Virus record (IMG/VR): IMGVR_UViG_3300046028_008563
Coordinates: 1-53,143 of that record
Direction: 5' to 3' (one strand)
Source: a virus
Length of the DNA stretch: 53,143 bases
The position numbers and the translations under genes were made by a program. Below, one piece after another: positions 18,001-24,978 of this stretch. The stretch's first letter is position 1. Each line of letters starts with the position of its first letter. The notes beneath the pieces were generated by a model that was not told the origin of the DNA, searched no databases, and saw nothing but the letters and a program-made list of their open reading frames with translations.

Positions 18001-19014
18001 GGCAAGGTCTACACGGTGGAAGGGGGCGGCGGCGGCGGCGGTGCGACGGCGCTGGAGATCTGGACATACAGCTCTCGCACCCTGACCGCGAACCCCGGCC
18101 CCACAGCAGCGGCCACGGCGTCTGCTGTCCGCACTGAGCTCGCAACGGAGCTGGCGCGTGTGGACGTGGCGACCTCTACACGGCTCGCCACGGCGGGCTA
18201 CACGGCGCCGGACAACGCCTCGATCAGCGCGATCCTCGTGGACACGGGCACCACCCTCCCGGCGCAGATCGCAGCGCTCCCAGCTCCGCTTGACGCCACG
18301 GCGACACAGGCCGCCGCCGCCGCCGCCTTGACTGCCTATGACGCTGCGACTGCAGCCGACCTGACCCCGCTCGCGACTGCCTCAGCGGTGGCCGCGATCC
18401 CCACCACCCCGCTGCTCACGGGTGATGCGCGACTGAACAACCTCGACACGCCGATCTCGAGCCGCCTCGCCACCGCTGGCTACACCGCGCCGCTCAACTC
18501 TGGAGCGACGCAGGCCGCCGCCGCCGCTGCCCTGACGGCTTATGACGCCGTGACTGCAGCCGACCTCTCAGGGCTCGCCACCGCAGCCGCCGTGGCAGCG
18601 ATCCCCACGACGCCGCTGCTCACGGGCGACACGCGGCTTGACGCGCTGGACGTGGCGATCTCCAGCCGCCTCGCAGCTGCGGACTATGACGCGCCGCTTG
18701 ATGCGACAGCGACACAGGCGGCGGCGGCGGCGGCGCTCACCGCTGCGGAGCCGCTGGATGCCAATGTGACGCAGGTCGCGGGCGGCGCGGTGGCAGGCGT
18801 AGCGGACTTCCGCGCTGACCTGACGGGCGTGCTGGCGGCCATCGCAGCGCTCCCTGAGGAGGTGCGCACAGAGCTCGCCGTGGAGCTGGCGCGGATCGAT
18901 GTCGCCACCTCGACAAGGGAGTCCAACACCAACGCCCTCTCTCGCGCCACCACGATCAACGAGGGCGTCCAGAAGGCCTCGCTGCTCATCCCGCACACCG
19001 GCTCGATCACCTGA
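15022..19014 (+). CDS. Large tail fibre / tailspike-like protein
   Basis: 1330 residues, the biggest protein of the genome. The first about 950 residues are Gly/Thr/Ser/Asn-rich with repeated short strands (for example ITITDSGIGGSVSFSN-type turns), as in a beta-helix or trimeric fibre shaft. After a Gly-rich linker near residue 1000 (DNA 18020-18050) comes a helical, Ala-rich C-terminal part with 68-residue repeats. This is the likely main host-binding fibre. No catalytic motif is obvious. Part of the gene (about 16000-17300) has visibly lower GC than its neighbours, which hints at exchange of the adhesin part. Confidence 0.72.
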   Translation: MANQTVTTVVNYDDAAISGLLNGESITINGGTVTIDADVRHNQQAAVFGAVTLSASLGGSFLLDGTRIWEVPFSASTGNVPAQLALGSNGVTGGTSGATGELTRVWATGSLTPAAAGGAMPASGYIKLRSKTGDFGVGEVITLPGGATITTSSAGKRSWIHVVGRGTTTGTASLLTIPRLGVFEANGDWYELGTTNGADNQTLQYPVADQCPAIWIETAPASGVYEVWLNAGDRWSNGAVALTDRRGMYFGCVTATGVITLALRGGSNAGLKPPTGCRVRIPNVIMSQANGTAPDYNSNILPAGLTSRYSFVTTGAGSITMDKVSCNWYIITASAFGIDITDSGIGGSVSFSNTGTTINMSNCGIGIVDTVAQTPLAITTSFGGGTLTDVFCSRRLGATNSFNVVLTDTADFTLTRCRSDVFGAVTTNVPIVSHSCFETARAINTTMVDCVAIGGIGMDAQPAFGLSITGLRYASRTIGTTQTSETAAAISAGVGSTDLFVDGYDNFDNVANVHPYANIILTASGMNAVEIRNIGTPAAPYNMGTANPCGVVLSANVTRSVIVRRVYTQNTRTAPFGVANTVQGFEVYNFWGDGADAQANAAINSTIRGGRYTPATTGQVAVYGTHWQDMWVSTTAGRLIIACNEPTADTADQCTFTLNTASGSGFTSAGNVSMKTLTDSVTWEMPYYALGITGFAAVAPTITGTNAGNHTFDFQYDLNDGAGYNGTWLTLNSTNLSAITVDPADGVKLKVRATVNTANTGNLLTYIRIDTVTNSVAQQTEYPLPVVLNTAQVTNILTGSRIRVYNTTTATEIANEIVVGTSWTLLYVEGAGFTSGDVLNIRLTRCDGATASLGFQATAIAGASGWSLFAAQINDTVYATNAIDGSAVDEFTLDYPNVQVDIDDPDGTSTITRLYAWFVNELTTEQGIRTLVGGLFAEDVANYRINASVLNLKLDNVAATGVQFVGDLRLYRDDGASPVVATTTGGGSIVLFAGKVYTVEGGGGGGGATALEIWTYSSRTLTANPGPTAAATASAVRTELATELARVDVATSTRLATAGYTAPDNASISAILVDTGTTLPAQIAALPAPLDATATQAAAAAALTAYDAATAADLTPLATASAVAAIPTTPLLTGDARLNNLDTPISSRLATAGYTAPLNSGATQAAAAAALTAYDAVTAADLSGLATAAAVAAIPTTPLLTGDTRLDALDVAISSRLAAADYDAPLDATATQAAAAAALTAAEPLDANVTQVAGGAVAGVADFRADLTGVLAAIAALPEEVRTELAVELARIDVATSTRESNTNALSRATTINEGVQKASLLIPHTGSIT
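18301..18750 (+). repeat. 204-bp in-frame tandem repeat in the fibre gene
   Basis: A GCGACRCAGGC motif followed by GCC/GCG runs recurs at 18301, 18505 and 18709, exactly 204 bp (68 codons) apart. It encodes TQAAAAAALTA..., then LATA.AVAAIPTTPLLTGD.RL and ISSRLA.A.Y.AP. About 2.3 copies are present. Such repeats in fibres usually form coiled or triple-helical stalks and vary in copy number. Confidence 0.85.
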
Positions 19015-19041
19015 TCCCCACCACCACCACAAGGAGACCCC

Positions 19042-20118
19042 ATGTGTACCACCCCCACGCTCACCTGGCGCGAGCTGCGCGCCGCCCACCCCGACCACGA
19101 CGTCGCGATCCTCCAGCGCCTCGGCATCGACCAGAGCGGCCGGGCGCTCGTCTGTGATGGCAAGGTCGGGCCGCGCACCGAGGGCGCCGTCTACCTTAAT
19201 CCTGCCGCCGTCGTGACGCCTGTGGCCAAGGTCGCGCTCGCGGAGCTGATGCGCGGCGCGGGCGAGAGCCTCGGCAACAACCGCGGCCCGGACATCTCCA
19301 AGTACATGGACGACGACAACCCCAGCGCGCAGCAAGGCCCGTGGTGTGCGGGGTTCGCCACGTGGGCGATGCGGCAGGTCTACCCCTCGGCGCCCCGCTC
19401 GCTCAACGCACGGCGCTCTGTCTCCCAGCTCCGCCACAAGGTGATCCAGCGCCTGATCCGCCCCGACGACCTGATCGCGTGGGAGCGCGAGGTGGACGGC
19501 AAGATCAGCGACGTCCATGGGCACGTCGAGATCGTGGCCTTGGTGGTCGGCGACACGGTGTGGACGATCGGCGGCAACGTCGACGTCCGCCCCGGCGCTG
19601 CTGGTGATGGCGTGGCGGCGCGCAGCTACTCGCTCGCAGCTGGGCTCGTGAACAGGAGCGGCAACCGCTGTGTGGGGATCGGGCGACATGTGCAGCTCGC
19701 GCCCGCGCCGCCGCAGATAGTCGTGGGCCCGCTCGCCTTCACGCTGGCGCAGGCGTCTGAGGCGCTCGCGATCCCCGTCGTCAACCTGACCGCCACGCAG
19801 GCCGTGATGGGCCTCGCAGGCTTGGGGGCTGCGCTCGCGGTGCTTGTGGAGGTGATCAAGCAACTCCTCCCGGTGCACGTCAAGGCGGGCCACGCGTGGG
19901 CGAAGGTCCTCCCGGTGCTTGCGCCGCTGCTCGGCGCGCTGCTCGCCCCGCTGCTCGCCGCGGGCTGGTCCGTGGAGGGTGTGCCGCTGTCCCTTGGCGC
20001 GCACGCGCTCGCGGGGCTCGTGGCGGGCTCGATGTCCGGCGGCCTGTATTCGGTCGTGGCGCAGTCGCTGATGGGGCGCGATCGGCGCCTCGGGGCGGGC
20101 GGCACCAGCGCAGAGTGA
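19042..20118 (+). CDS. Endolysin with C-terminal three-helix (holin-like) membrane domain
   Basis: 358 residues with a good AAGGAG site. Residues 15-50 resemble a peptidoglycan-binding repeat (DGKVGPRTEGAV). Residues 75-215 look like a CHAP/NlpC-type cysteine hydrolase: Cys102 in PWCAGFATWAM, His161 in GHVEIV and Asn179 in GGNV as candidate triad. Residues 253-276, 287-309 and 316-341 are hydrophobic and predicted to span the membrane, ending in a charged tail. The reading frame is continuous, so hydrolase and membrane part are one polypeptide. It heads the lysis block after the fibre. An alternative is a tail-associated cell-wall hydrolase. Confidence 0.75.
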   Translation: MCTTPTLTWRELRAAHPDHDVAILQRLGIDQSGRALVCDGKVGPRTEGAVYLNPAAVVTPVAKVALAELMRGAGESLGNNRGPDISKYMDDDNPSAQQGPWCAGFATWAMRQVYPSAPRSLNARRSVSQLRHKVIQRLIRPDDLIAWEREVDGKISDVHGHVEIVALVVGDTVWTIGGNVDVRPGAAGDGVAARSYSLAAGLVNRSGNRCVGIGRHVQLAPAPPQIVVGPLAFTLAQASEALAIPVVNLTATQAVMGLAGLGAALAVLVEVIKQLLPVHVKAGHAWAKVLPVLAPLLGALLAPLLAAGWSVEGVPLSLGAHALAGLVAGSMSGGLYSVVAQSLMGRDRRLGAGGTSAE

Positions 20119-20126
20119 CCTGATGC

Positions 20127-20200
20127 GGCGGCGCCATGATGCGCGCCGCCTTCACCCCACCCTCCGGCGCAACGCGGGGATGCGCCGTGCCGGAGCTTTT
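20127..20200 (+). terminator. Two tandem hairpins after the endolysin gene
   Basis: The first stem is GGCGGCGC (20127-20134) with GCGCCGCC (20143-20150). The second pairs CTCCGGC (20162-20168) with GCCGGAG (20189-20195) and is followed by CTTTTC, as in a factor-independent terminator. They lie between the endolysin stop and the next membrane gene. Confidence 0.5.
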
Positions 20201-20204
20201 CGCC

Positions 20205-20609
20205 ATGTATTTAGCTACTTGGGACAGCAGGTATGCCGTGGAAGACACATCACAGAAGACCCCAGCCCGCACGCTGGCTGAGAGCCCGTGGACGCAGATC
20301 CTTGCGCCTGCGGTGATCTCGATCCTCGGCGTCGGCGCCATGCTGTGGCAGCAATCCGCCGTCACACATGCCCGCCTCACCGCGCTGGAGAGCCAGCAAG
20401 CAGCCCTTGAGGCACGGCTTGCGCAGGTGGACCGCGCCCAGCTCTCCCTTGAGGCAGACCACAGGGCGACCAAGGAGCAGGTCACGCAGGTGCGAGATGC
20501 GATGACTGAGATCCGCAACTATCACGCGGCGACCATGAAGGAGGTGCGCGATCTAGGTGTAGGTATGGCTAGAATTGAAGGAACCATCAAGAAGGAATCG
20601 AGAAGATGA
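20205..20609 (+). CDS. Membrane-anchored coiled-coil protein (inner-membrane spanin or holin-like)
   Basis: 134 residues if the ATG at 20205 is used; a GTG at 20238 and an ATG at 20136 are alternatives. The 20205 ATG has GGAG upstream, but that GGAG is part of a hairpin stem. One transmembrane helix (about residues 34-50, ILAPAVISILGVGAMLW) is followed by a 75-residue coiled coil and a basic end (KKESRR). One N-terminal helix plus a coiled coil is the plan of Rz-type inner spanins and of some XhlA-like holins. ATGA overlap with the next gene. Confidence 0.6.
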   Translation: MYLATWDSRYAVEDTSQKTPARTLAESPWTQILAPAVISILGVGAMLWQQSAVTHARLTALESQQAALEARLAQVDRAQLSLEADHRATKEQVTQVRDAMTEIRNYHAATMKEVRDLGVGMARIEGTIKKESRR

Positions 20610-21112
20610 GACACTACAACACGCCTTATTACTATCGTCTGGGCGAGGTGATCCACACGGTCACCACCCTGCGCGCCCTGCGCTTCGTCGTGGACCCGCC
20701 TGAGCCCGTGGATCCCGATCCTCCTGACCCCGTCCCGGTGGACCCGCCCGACCCCGCGCCGTCCCCCGACCCTGAGCCCCCGCCCAATCCTGAGCCGACG
20801 CCGCTCCCCGACAACGATCCGCCGCTCCCGCCCGATCCTGACCCCGTCGATTACGACGATCCGATCTTCGCCGGCGCTATGGTGCTCGCCAACGCCAAGC
20901 ACGCCAAGTCACAGGATGGCGACTGGTGGTGGCAGATCACGGACGACGTGCTGGATGGGTGGCAGCCGCAGAATGCGCGGCACCTGCTCAGGATGCTCGG
21001 CAAGATCGCCACACCGCAGCGCTCGTGCGTCGCCTTCACGCTGAGTCAAAGTCGTGGCTGGTGGGAGCTTGTGGCCCAGCTCACGCCCCGCGGCCTCGTG
21101 ATCCTCGACTGA
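20606..21112 (+). CDS. Proline-rich protein of the lysis region
   Basis: 168 residues, coupled to the membrane gene before it. Residues about 30-85 are made almost only of Pro, Asp, Glu and Val in PDP/PEP repeats, an extended rod. The C-terminal 80 residues are globular with several Trp (GDWWWQITDDVLDGW). There is no signal peptide. Such a rod could be a spacer across a compartment, but no function can be assigned. Confidence 0.6.
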   Translation: MRHYNTPYYYRLGEVIHTVTTLRALRFVVDPPEPVDPDPPDPVPVDPPDPAPSPDPEPPPNPEPTPLPDNDPPLPPDPDPVDYDDPIFAGAMVLANAKHAKSQDGDWWWQITDDVLDGWQPQNARHLLRMLGKIATPQRSCVAFTLSQSRGWWELVAQLTPRGLVILD

Positions 21113-21116
21113 CACC

Positions 21117-21147
21117 GACAGGGCGCCTCGCGGTGAGGCGCCCTGTC
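21117..21147. terminator. Perfect 13-bp hairpin after the proline-rich gene
   Basis: GACAGGGCGCCTC (21117-21129) pairs fully with GAGGCGCCCTGTC (21135-21147) around a 5-base loop. It begins 4 bases after the stop codon. No T-run follows, so it may stop transcription weakly, process RNA or protect a 3' end. Confidence 0.55.
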
Positions 21148-21163
21148 ACAAGGAGATCCGACA

Positions 21164-21568
21164 ATGACCCCTCACCTTCTGGCGGCGGCGGCGGGCGCGC
21201 TCGTGTGCCTCGCCGCCGTCATCCTCATCACCAGGCGGGCGCAGATCGTGAGCGCGGCGCGTCGCTCCCCGGCTGTGTCAGGCGCGCTCGTCACGCTCGC
21301 CGCGGCCGCTGTGTGGCTCGCCCACCTCGCAGGCCGCCGCCGCCTGCCCCCTGTCCCATCACCAGATCGGGATATGACCCCCACCCCGCGCGTGCCGCCT
21401 GTGCCGCCCGCGCCTCGCCCCGCAGAGGTTGATCATGCCGCGCACCTGCCTCCTGACACCGTCCCTGACCCCGCCGCCCCGCTGGTGGCTGATCCTGATC
21501 CTGACCTTGGCGCTGTGGTGGACCACCTCGATCAACGCGCTCGCTCACGCTCAGGCACCGCCGAGTGA
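21164..21568 (+). CDS. Two-helix membrane protein, holin candidate
   Basis: 134 residues with an AAGGAG site. Hydrophobic segments at about residues 4-22 (LLAAAAGALVCLAAVILIT) and 39-57 are separated by a short basic loop (RRAQ..SAARR). The remaining 75 residues are Pro/Asp-rich and soluble. Two helices and a charged tail fit a class II holin. The next gene starts inside it in another frame, a typical lysis-cassette arrangement. Confidence 0.55.
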   Translation: MTPHLLAAAAGALVCLAAVILITRRAQIVSAARRSPAVSGALVTLAAAAVWLAHLAGRRRLPPVPSPDRDMTPTPRVPPVPPAPRPAEVDHAAHLPPDTVPDPAAPLVADPDPDLGAVVDHLDQRARSRSGTAE

Positions 21569-21869
21569 GGCGGAGCTTGTGCGTGTGCCTGTGAGGGTGC
21601 TGCGCCAGTGCGAGCAGGACGCCGCCGCTGTGGACGGGCTTGAGAGCCGCTTGCGTGCGTGTCAGCGTGACCTCGACGCGGGGAGCGGGGCGCTGGGGGA
21701 GAGCCAGCGGAGGGAGCTTGAGCAGCGGGTGGAGGTGGCGCGGCTGACCCTGCGCGTCGCGGAGTTGGAGCGGCAGGACGCGGCGCGCTGGAGCCCGTGG
21801 GCGTGGATCGGGGTGGGCGCAGGCGGGGCGCTCGTCGCGGTGGTGGTCGCGGTGATCGTCGCCAGATGA
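21435..21869 (+). CDS. Exported coiled-coil protein with C-terminal membrane helix (spanin-like)
   Basis: 144 residues from an ATG with AGAGG 6-7 bases upstream; its first 134 bp lie within the preceding gene in a different frame. Residues 15-40 look like a signal peptide (WWLILILTLALWW, then ALAHAQ as a cleavage site). Residues 45-115 are charged coiled coil. Residues about 119-143 are a second hydrophobic helix at the very end. An exported N-terminus, a periplasmic coil and a C-terminal helix resemble unimolecular spanins, but there is no lipobox Cys. Embedded overlap also recalls Rz/Rz1 pairs. Confidence 0.55.
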   Translation: MPRTCLLTPSLTPPPRWWLILILTLALWWTTSINALAHAQAPPSEAELVRVPVRVLRQCEQDAAAVDGLESRLRACQRDLDAGSGALGESQRRELEQRVEVARLTLRVAELERQDAARWSPWAWIGVGAGGALVAVVVAVIVAR

Positions 21870-21905
21870 ACAACGCCCCGCTGAGAGCTCTCAGCGGGGC
21901 GTTGT
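21870..21905. terminator. 36-bp perfect palindrome, bidirectional terminator
   Basis: A perfect inverted repeat centred on GAGAGCTCTC. It separates the end of the rightward late operon (stop at 21869) from the end of the leftward operon (stop at 21913). Position between convergent operons indicates a shared terminator, although the flanking T-runs are short. Confidence 0.75.
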
Positions 21906-21912
21906 GGACTGG

Positions 21913-22152
21913 TCAGGCGCGGGCAGCGCGCATCACCTCCCAGCTGATGCTTGCGGCCTCGCTGTGGCCGATGATCGTGCCGAGATCCACGACGATCTCA
22001 ACGGTGCGGTGGAGCGCGGCACAGGACCACTCGTAAGCGTCCATCTCCTCGTCGTGGCGGCGCTCGTCGAACGCCGCGTCACGGGTGCGCCACGCAGCAA
22101 CGCGCAGTGCGTGGGTCGCCTTGAGATCATCGATCAATTCATCCTTGCTCAT
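21913..22152 (-). CDS. Small acidic protein, last gene of the leftward operon
   Basis: 79 residues from the second of two adjacent ATGs, the better spaced one behind GAGGAGAG. Helical, acidic, with two Trp. No membrane segment and no family recognised. A 95-bp gap with two small hairpins (one at 22184-22199) separates it from the HTH gene upstream, so it may be expressed at a different level. Confidence 0.65.
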   Translation of the reverse strand: MSKDELIDDLKATHALRVAAWRTRDAAFDERRHDEEMDAYEWSCAALHRTVEIVVDLGTIIGHSEAASISWEVMRAARA

Positions 22153-22246
22153 CATCTCTCCTCATGCCCCGTGGGGCGTTGGTGTCGCCTCATGGCGACG
22201 TGGTGTAGACGCGGCCCGCAGCGCTCGCTGACAGGTCGCGGGATCT

Positions 22247-22516
22247 CTATTCTGTCTCGTGGAGGTCGAAGCTCACCCCCACCTCTACCCGCATCCCCAC
22301 AGCGGCGGCGTATGCGGCGAGCTGGGCGTAGGGGATCGGCCTGTCGCCGCGCTCATACTGCCCCACGCGGAGCTGGGCCTGCTTTGGGGTCAGGCCCATC
22401 GCCTCCCCCACTTGACGCTGGCTCATCCCCAGCGCCTCGCGCCGCTCGCGGAGCTTGCGCACCGCATCAAGGGCGGCGGCCTCGCGAGCCGCCGCGAAGA
22501 TCGTCTTCTCGCTCAT
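22247..22516 (-). CDS. XRE-family HTH regulator
   Basis: 89 residues. After an Ala-rich helix, residues about 20-75 form a Cro/C1-type HTH: LRERREALGMSQRQVGEAMGLTPKQAQLRVGQYERGDRPIPYAQLAAYAAAVG. All elements are present: the M-S-Q-x-x-V-G start of helix 2, the recognition helix and the YERGDRPI helper region. The C-terminus is a short beta stretch. Starting upstream would add sequence without an RBS; the chosen ATG has GAGG/GAGAG behind it. Likely a late switch for the leftward operon. Confidence 0.75.
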   Translation of the reverse strand: MSEKTIFAAAREAAALDAVRKLRERREALGMSQRQVGEAMGLTPKQAQLRVGQYERGDRPIPYAQLAAYAAAVGMRVEVGVSFDLHETE

Positions 22517-22526
22517 CTCTCGCACC

Positions 22527-22985
22527 TCACAGCAGGACGTAGAAGGTGGTGGCGCCCATGGTGCGGGCGTCGTCATAGAAGAGGCCGCTCGCTTGAATGA
22601 GCGGCGCACTCACACGGCGCAGTCGCCACGGCGCCCACACGAGGCCGGGGAGGGCGCGGGGTGCATCCTTGGCGCACAGCAAGGGCTGCGGCTTGGCGAG
22701 CATCACGCCGCACAAGGAGAGCGCACCCGGCGCTGCCTTGCCCATATCGAAAGATGCAGCCCGCAGCGCCTCGCGATCTGTGACCTGCCCGATCCACACA
22801 TCGACCTCCTCGCCGTGCGTGAGGTAGCCGCGCACGAGCTCGGCATCCTCGGCGCTGATGTGGGCGCTGTACTCCATCAGGACTCCCCACCACCCGAGGG
22901 CGAGGAGGGCGCGCACGTCGCCTGTGGTGAGCATCTTGCCACGGGTCCAAGCTCCAGCGCGGAAGGGTGCGATCCAGTCTGCCAT
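22527..22985 (-). CDS. Unknown protein of the leftward operon
   Basis: 152 residues, ATG 8 bases after AGGAG. Trp-rich and mixed alpha/beta (WWGVLMEYSAHISAEDAELVRGYLTHGEEVDVWIGQV). Contains two isolated Cys. No transmembrane helix, no motif recognised. It follows the 151-residue gene after a short gap, so co-transcription is likely. Confidence 0.65.
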   Translation of the reverse strand: MADWIAPFRAGAWTRGKMLTTGDVRALLALGWWGVLMEYSAHISAEDAELVRGYLTHGEEVDVWIGQVTDREALRAASFDMGKAAPGALSLCGVMLAKPQPLLCAKDAPRALPGLVWAPWRLRRVSAPLIQASGLFYDDARTMGATTFYVLL

Positions 22986-23016
22986 GATGTGATCTCCTGT
23001 GGGGGTGTGGGGTGTA

Positions 23017-23472
23017 TCAGGCCGCAGCGAGCCAAGCAAAGCCGCCATCCTCGACGCGATCCAGCGGCCCGATGTGGACCACATCGCCCGACGCCATCAC
23101 GGCGTGAAGCTGGACGGCGTAGGCGCGGACGGGGGCGTTGGGGCGGTTGGCGACCACAGCGTAGTGGGCGACCTCACGCAGCGCCACCACGCGAGCTGCA
23201 TCCGCCTTGCGCATCCGCCCGGAGGCGAGCTGTGCGATCCAGGCGACCATCTCGGCGTGGTCAATGCCCGCCTTGCTCGCCATGTCCGCGACCATCATCT
23301 CAGCGGCGATCTTGTCGCCGTGCTTGGGGGCCGCGACCTCGACGATGCCCAGCGACGTCTTCAGCACGTCCAGCGAGCGCGCCAGAGAGGCAGCGCGCTT
23401 GCCGTTGATGTCGTACACAAAGCCCGTTGCCTTGCGGCAGGAGTAGGTGCGGATCAGCGTGAAGGTGTTCAT
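23017..23472 (-). CDS. Unknown soluble protein, first gene behind an internal promoter
   Basis: 151 residues starting with MNTFTLIRTYSCRKATGFVYDINGKRAASLARSLD. Mixed alpha/beta, Ala-rich. A clear promoter-like sequence lies 54 bases upstream (23554-23526), so this gene and the three to its left can be expressed apart from the Mom/ThyA group. No family recognised. Confidence 0.65.
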   Translation of the reverse strand: MNTFTLIRTYSCRKATGFVYDINGKRAASLARSLDVLKTSLGIVEVAAPKHGDKIAAEMMVADMASKAGIDHAEMVAWIAQLASGRMRKADAARVVALREVAHYAVVANRPNAPVRAYAVQLHAVMASGDVVHIGPLDRVEDGGFAWLAAA

Positions 23473-23525
23473 CGGGGGCTCTCTTGCGCGGGAGGCGACA
23501 CACCGTGCGTCGCGTCCATGTCCTC

Positions 23526-23554
23526 AAACTACCCACCCTCTCCCCTTCTGTCAA
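23526..23554 (-). promoter_or_regulatory. Sigma70-type promoter, leftward
   Basis: Reverse strand: TTGACA (23554-23549), 17-base purine-rich spacer, TAGTTT (23531-23526). The spacer (runs of G and A) resembles that of the other leftward promoter at 33543-33515. A short inverted repeat CAATCC/GGATTG around a T-run adjoins the -35. Confidence 0.7.
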
Positions 23555-23701
23555 TCCTTTTTTTGGGATTGTGCGCAGAATCTTTCTTGGGCTGGTGTCA
23601 CCCTTCAAGACGCGCCAGCGAGGCGCCGCTGACAGCCCCACCCCACTTTTCTCTTGCCAGCCGCCGCCGCCCCTAAATCCTAATATGAATCAATAAAATA
23701 A

Positions 23702-23717
23702 GGCAGGCGGCGGCAAG
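23702..23717 (+). repeat. GC-rich element in the gap right of the internal leftward promoter
   Basis: GGCAGGCGGCGGCAAG followed by CTC. Directly preceded by an AT-rich stretch (ATAAAATA). Here no start codon follows on the plus strand, and read leftward the element would lie near the end of the Mom transcript. Confidence 0.55.
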
Positions 23718-23743
23718 CTCAAGCCACGCGCACCGCTGCCAGC

Positions 23744-24619
23744 TCATCCACCCTTGACGGGGTAGGGCAGGCCGATCATCGGCTTCGTCGGGCGCTTCCT
23801 GTCGCGCTGCCAGACGTAGGCGTGATTGCCCGGATGCCACACCTTGCCGATCCTGCCCGACGCAAGGCAGCGCGCCAAGAAGCTCTCCCCGCTCTCGCCC
23901 TGCCAGCGCTTCAGCTCGCACGCCTGCTCAAGCTGGCGGGTGGCGTACTGCCAGCCCTTCTCGTCATTGACCAGCTTGGAGATCGTGCGCTCGCTGATCA
24001 CATCCCCCGTGGCGAGGTCCACCGTGTGCGTGCGGCCCTTGGCGCGGCCCTCGTAGCTCCAGCCAAGCGCCTTGTAGATCCCGCCGATATGCCCCGGCTT
24101 GAACACCTCGCCCGCCGCGTTCCTGCGCTCGACCGGGTCCGCGTAGGAGAGGATCGCGTGGAGCTGGGGATGCGCCTCGATGAGCGCCCGCTGCGCCCGC
24201 GACGCGAACCAGCTCTCGGCATTGTATGGCTCCTCATCGGCCAGCACGAGGCGGTTGCACTCCAGCGCCCCCACGACGCCGTCTCTCACAGGCCCGACGC
24301 CGCACCAGGCGCGCAAGATCCGCTCGCCCATCCCCTCGCCGTAGGTGATGACGCCGACAAGCTCGGGCTTCACCACCCCGCCGCGCGTCTTGTACAGCCC
24401 GTAGCGGGCCACAGCAGGCGCCGGATTGCGAGCGTAGTGGTGGGTCCGCAGGTAGGCGCACGACGTCTCATAGTCCAGCTCCTCGACGCCGTAGAGCCGC
24501 GTGTCCATCACCGTGTGGTGCGGCACCCAGCGCTCCCGCTTGTGGCTCCAGCGCTGCGCCCATTCGACGAGATCGAGCTGCGCAGACGGGGCGGCGGGAG
24601 GCGTGTGGCACTTGCTCAC
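23744..24619 (-). CDS. Mom-like DNA modification protein (GNAT-like fold)
   Basis: 291 residues from the GTG that overlaps the upstream stop (GTGA), with GGGGAG behind it. The centre matches phage Mu Mom and relatives: residues 88-95 VGVITYGE, 120-125 ECNRLV, 133-138 NAESWF, 158-161 SYAD, 177-184 HIGGIYKA and then WSYEG. Mom converts adenine in phage DNA to a carbamoylmethyl derivative that resists many restriction enzymes. The last about 100 residues (after KLVNDEKGW) go beyond the Mom core and may bind DNA. The chemistry in this phage is not proven. It shares the operon with a C5 methyltransferase, which supports an anti-restriction role. Confidence 0.75.
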   Translation of the reverse strand: MSKCHTPPAAPSAQLDLVEWAQRWSHKRERWVPHHTVMDTRLYGVEELDYETSCAYLRTHHYARNPAPAVARYGLYKTRGGVVKPELVGVITYGEGMGERILRAWCGVGPVRDGVVGALECNRLVLADEEPYNAESWFASRAQRALIEAHPQLHAILSYADPVERRNAAGEVFKPGHIGGIYKALGWSYEGRAKGRTHTVDLATGDVISERTISKLVNDEKGWQYATRQLEQACELKRWQGESGESFLARCLASGRIGKVWHPGNHAYVWQRDRKRPTKPMIGLPYPVKGG

Positions 24620-24978
24620 AGCCCGCTCTCCCCGCCGAGATCCTCGACAAGCGAGCGCCCCAAGCTCTTGCGCCACGCCGCGACCAGACGCCCCCACGCG
24701 TCCCCCACCACCTCGCCTTGCGGGCCTGTGGCGGGGATGACGTAGCCGTCCACAGACCAGCCATCGACCCGCCACGACTTGAGCCGCGGCAGGTAGTGGA
24801 GGATCGCCACAAGCTCCAACTCGGAGCGGCAGAGATAGAGCGCGGTCCCATCCTCGCCCTCGCTGTGGAGGGCCACGGCGGCGCGGGGGAGCGCGATCTT
24901 GAGCCGCGCCTGAAGCTCCTCAAGGGTGCGCGCCCGCTCACCCCCAAGCGCGCTCGCGACGGACATGCACGCGCTCAT
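24616..24978 (-). CDS. Unknown protein between DHFR and Mom-like genes
   Basis: 120 residues; its ATG shares one base with the stop of the DHFR gene and has AAGGAAGG upstream. Mixed alpha/beta (LEELQARLKIALPRAAVALHSEGEDG, then ALYLCRSELELVAILHYLPRLKSW). It overlaps the Mom-like gene as GTGA. Tight coupling could mean a partner or helper of the modification protein. No family recognised. Confidence 0.65.
   Translation of the reverse strand: MSACMSVASALGGERARTLEELQARLKIALPRAAVALHSEGEDGTALYLCRSELELVAILHYLPRLKSWRVDGWSVDGYVIPATGPQGEVVGDAWGRLVAAWRKSLGRSLVEDLGGESGL

Larger units (their letters stand above)
23473..23743. other. Intergenic region with promoter and GC-rich element
   Basis: 271 bases without a convincing gene. 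Besides the leftward promoter it holds the element GGCAGGCGGCGGCAAG at 23702-23717, a reversed degenerate copy near 23650-23672, and an AT-rich stretch (23675-23701) next to the element. This AT-rich stretch could be the tail of a terminator for the Mom gene. Confidence 0.6.

Noticed and set aside
18568-20004. 478-codon reverse frame opposite the fibre end and endolysin
   Set aside because: Shadow of coding genes on the plus strand, no RBS, composition biased to Arg, His and Ala.
23822-24745. 307-codon plus-strand frame opposite the Mom-like gene
   Set aside because: No motif and no RBS; the reverse strand matches the Mom family.
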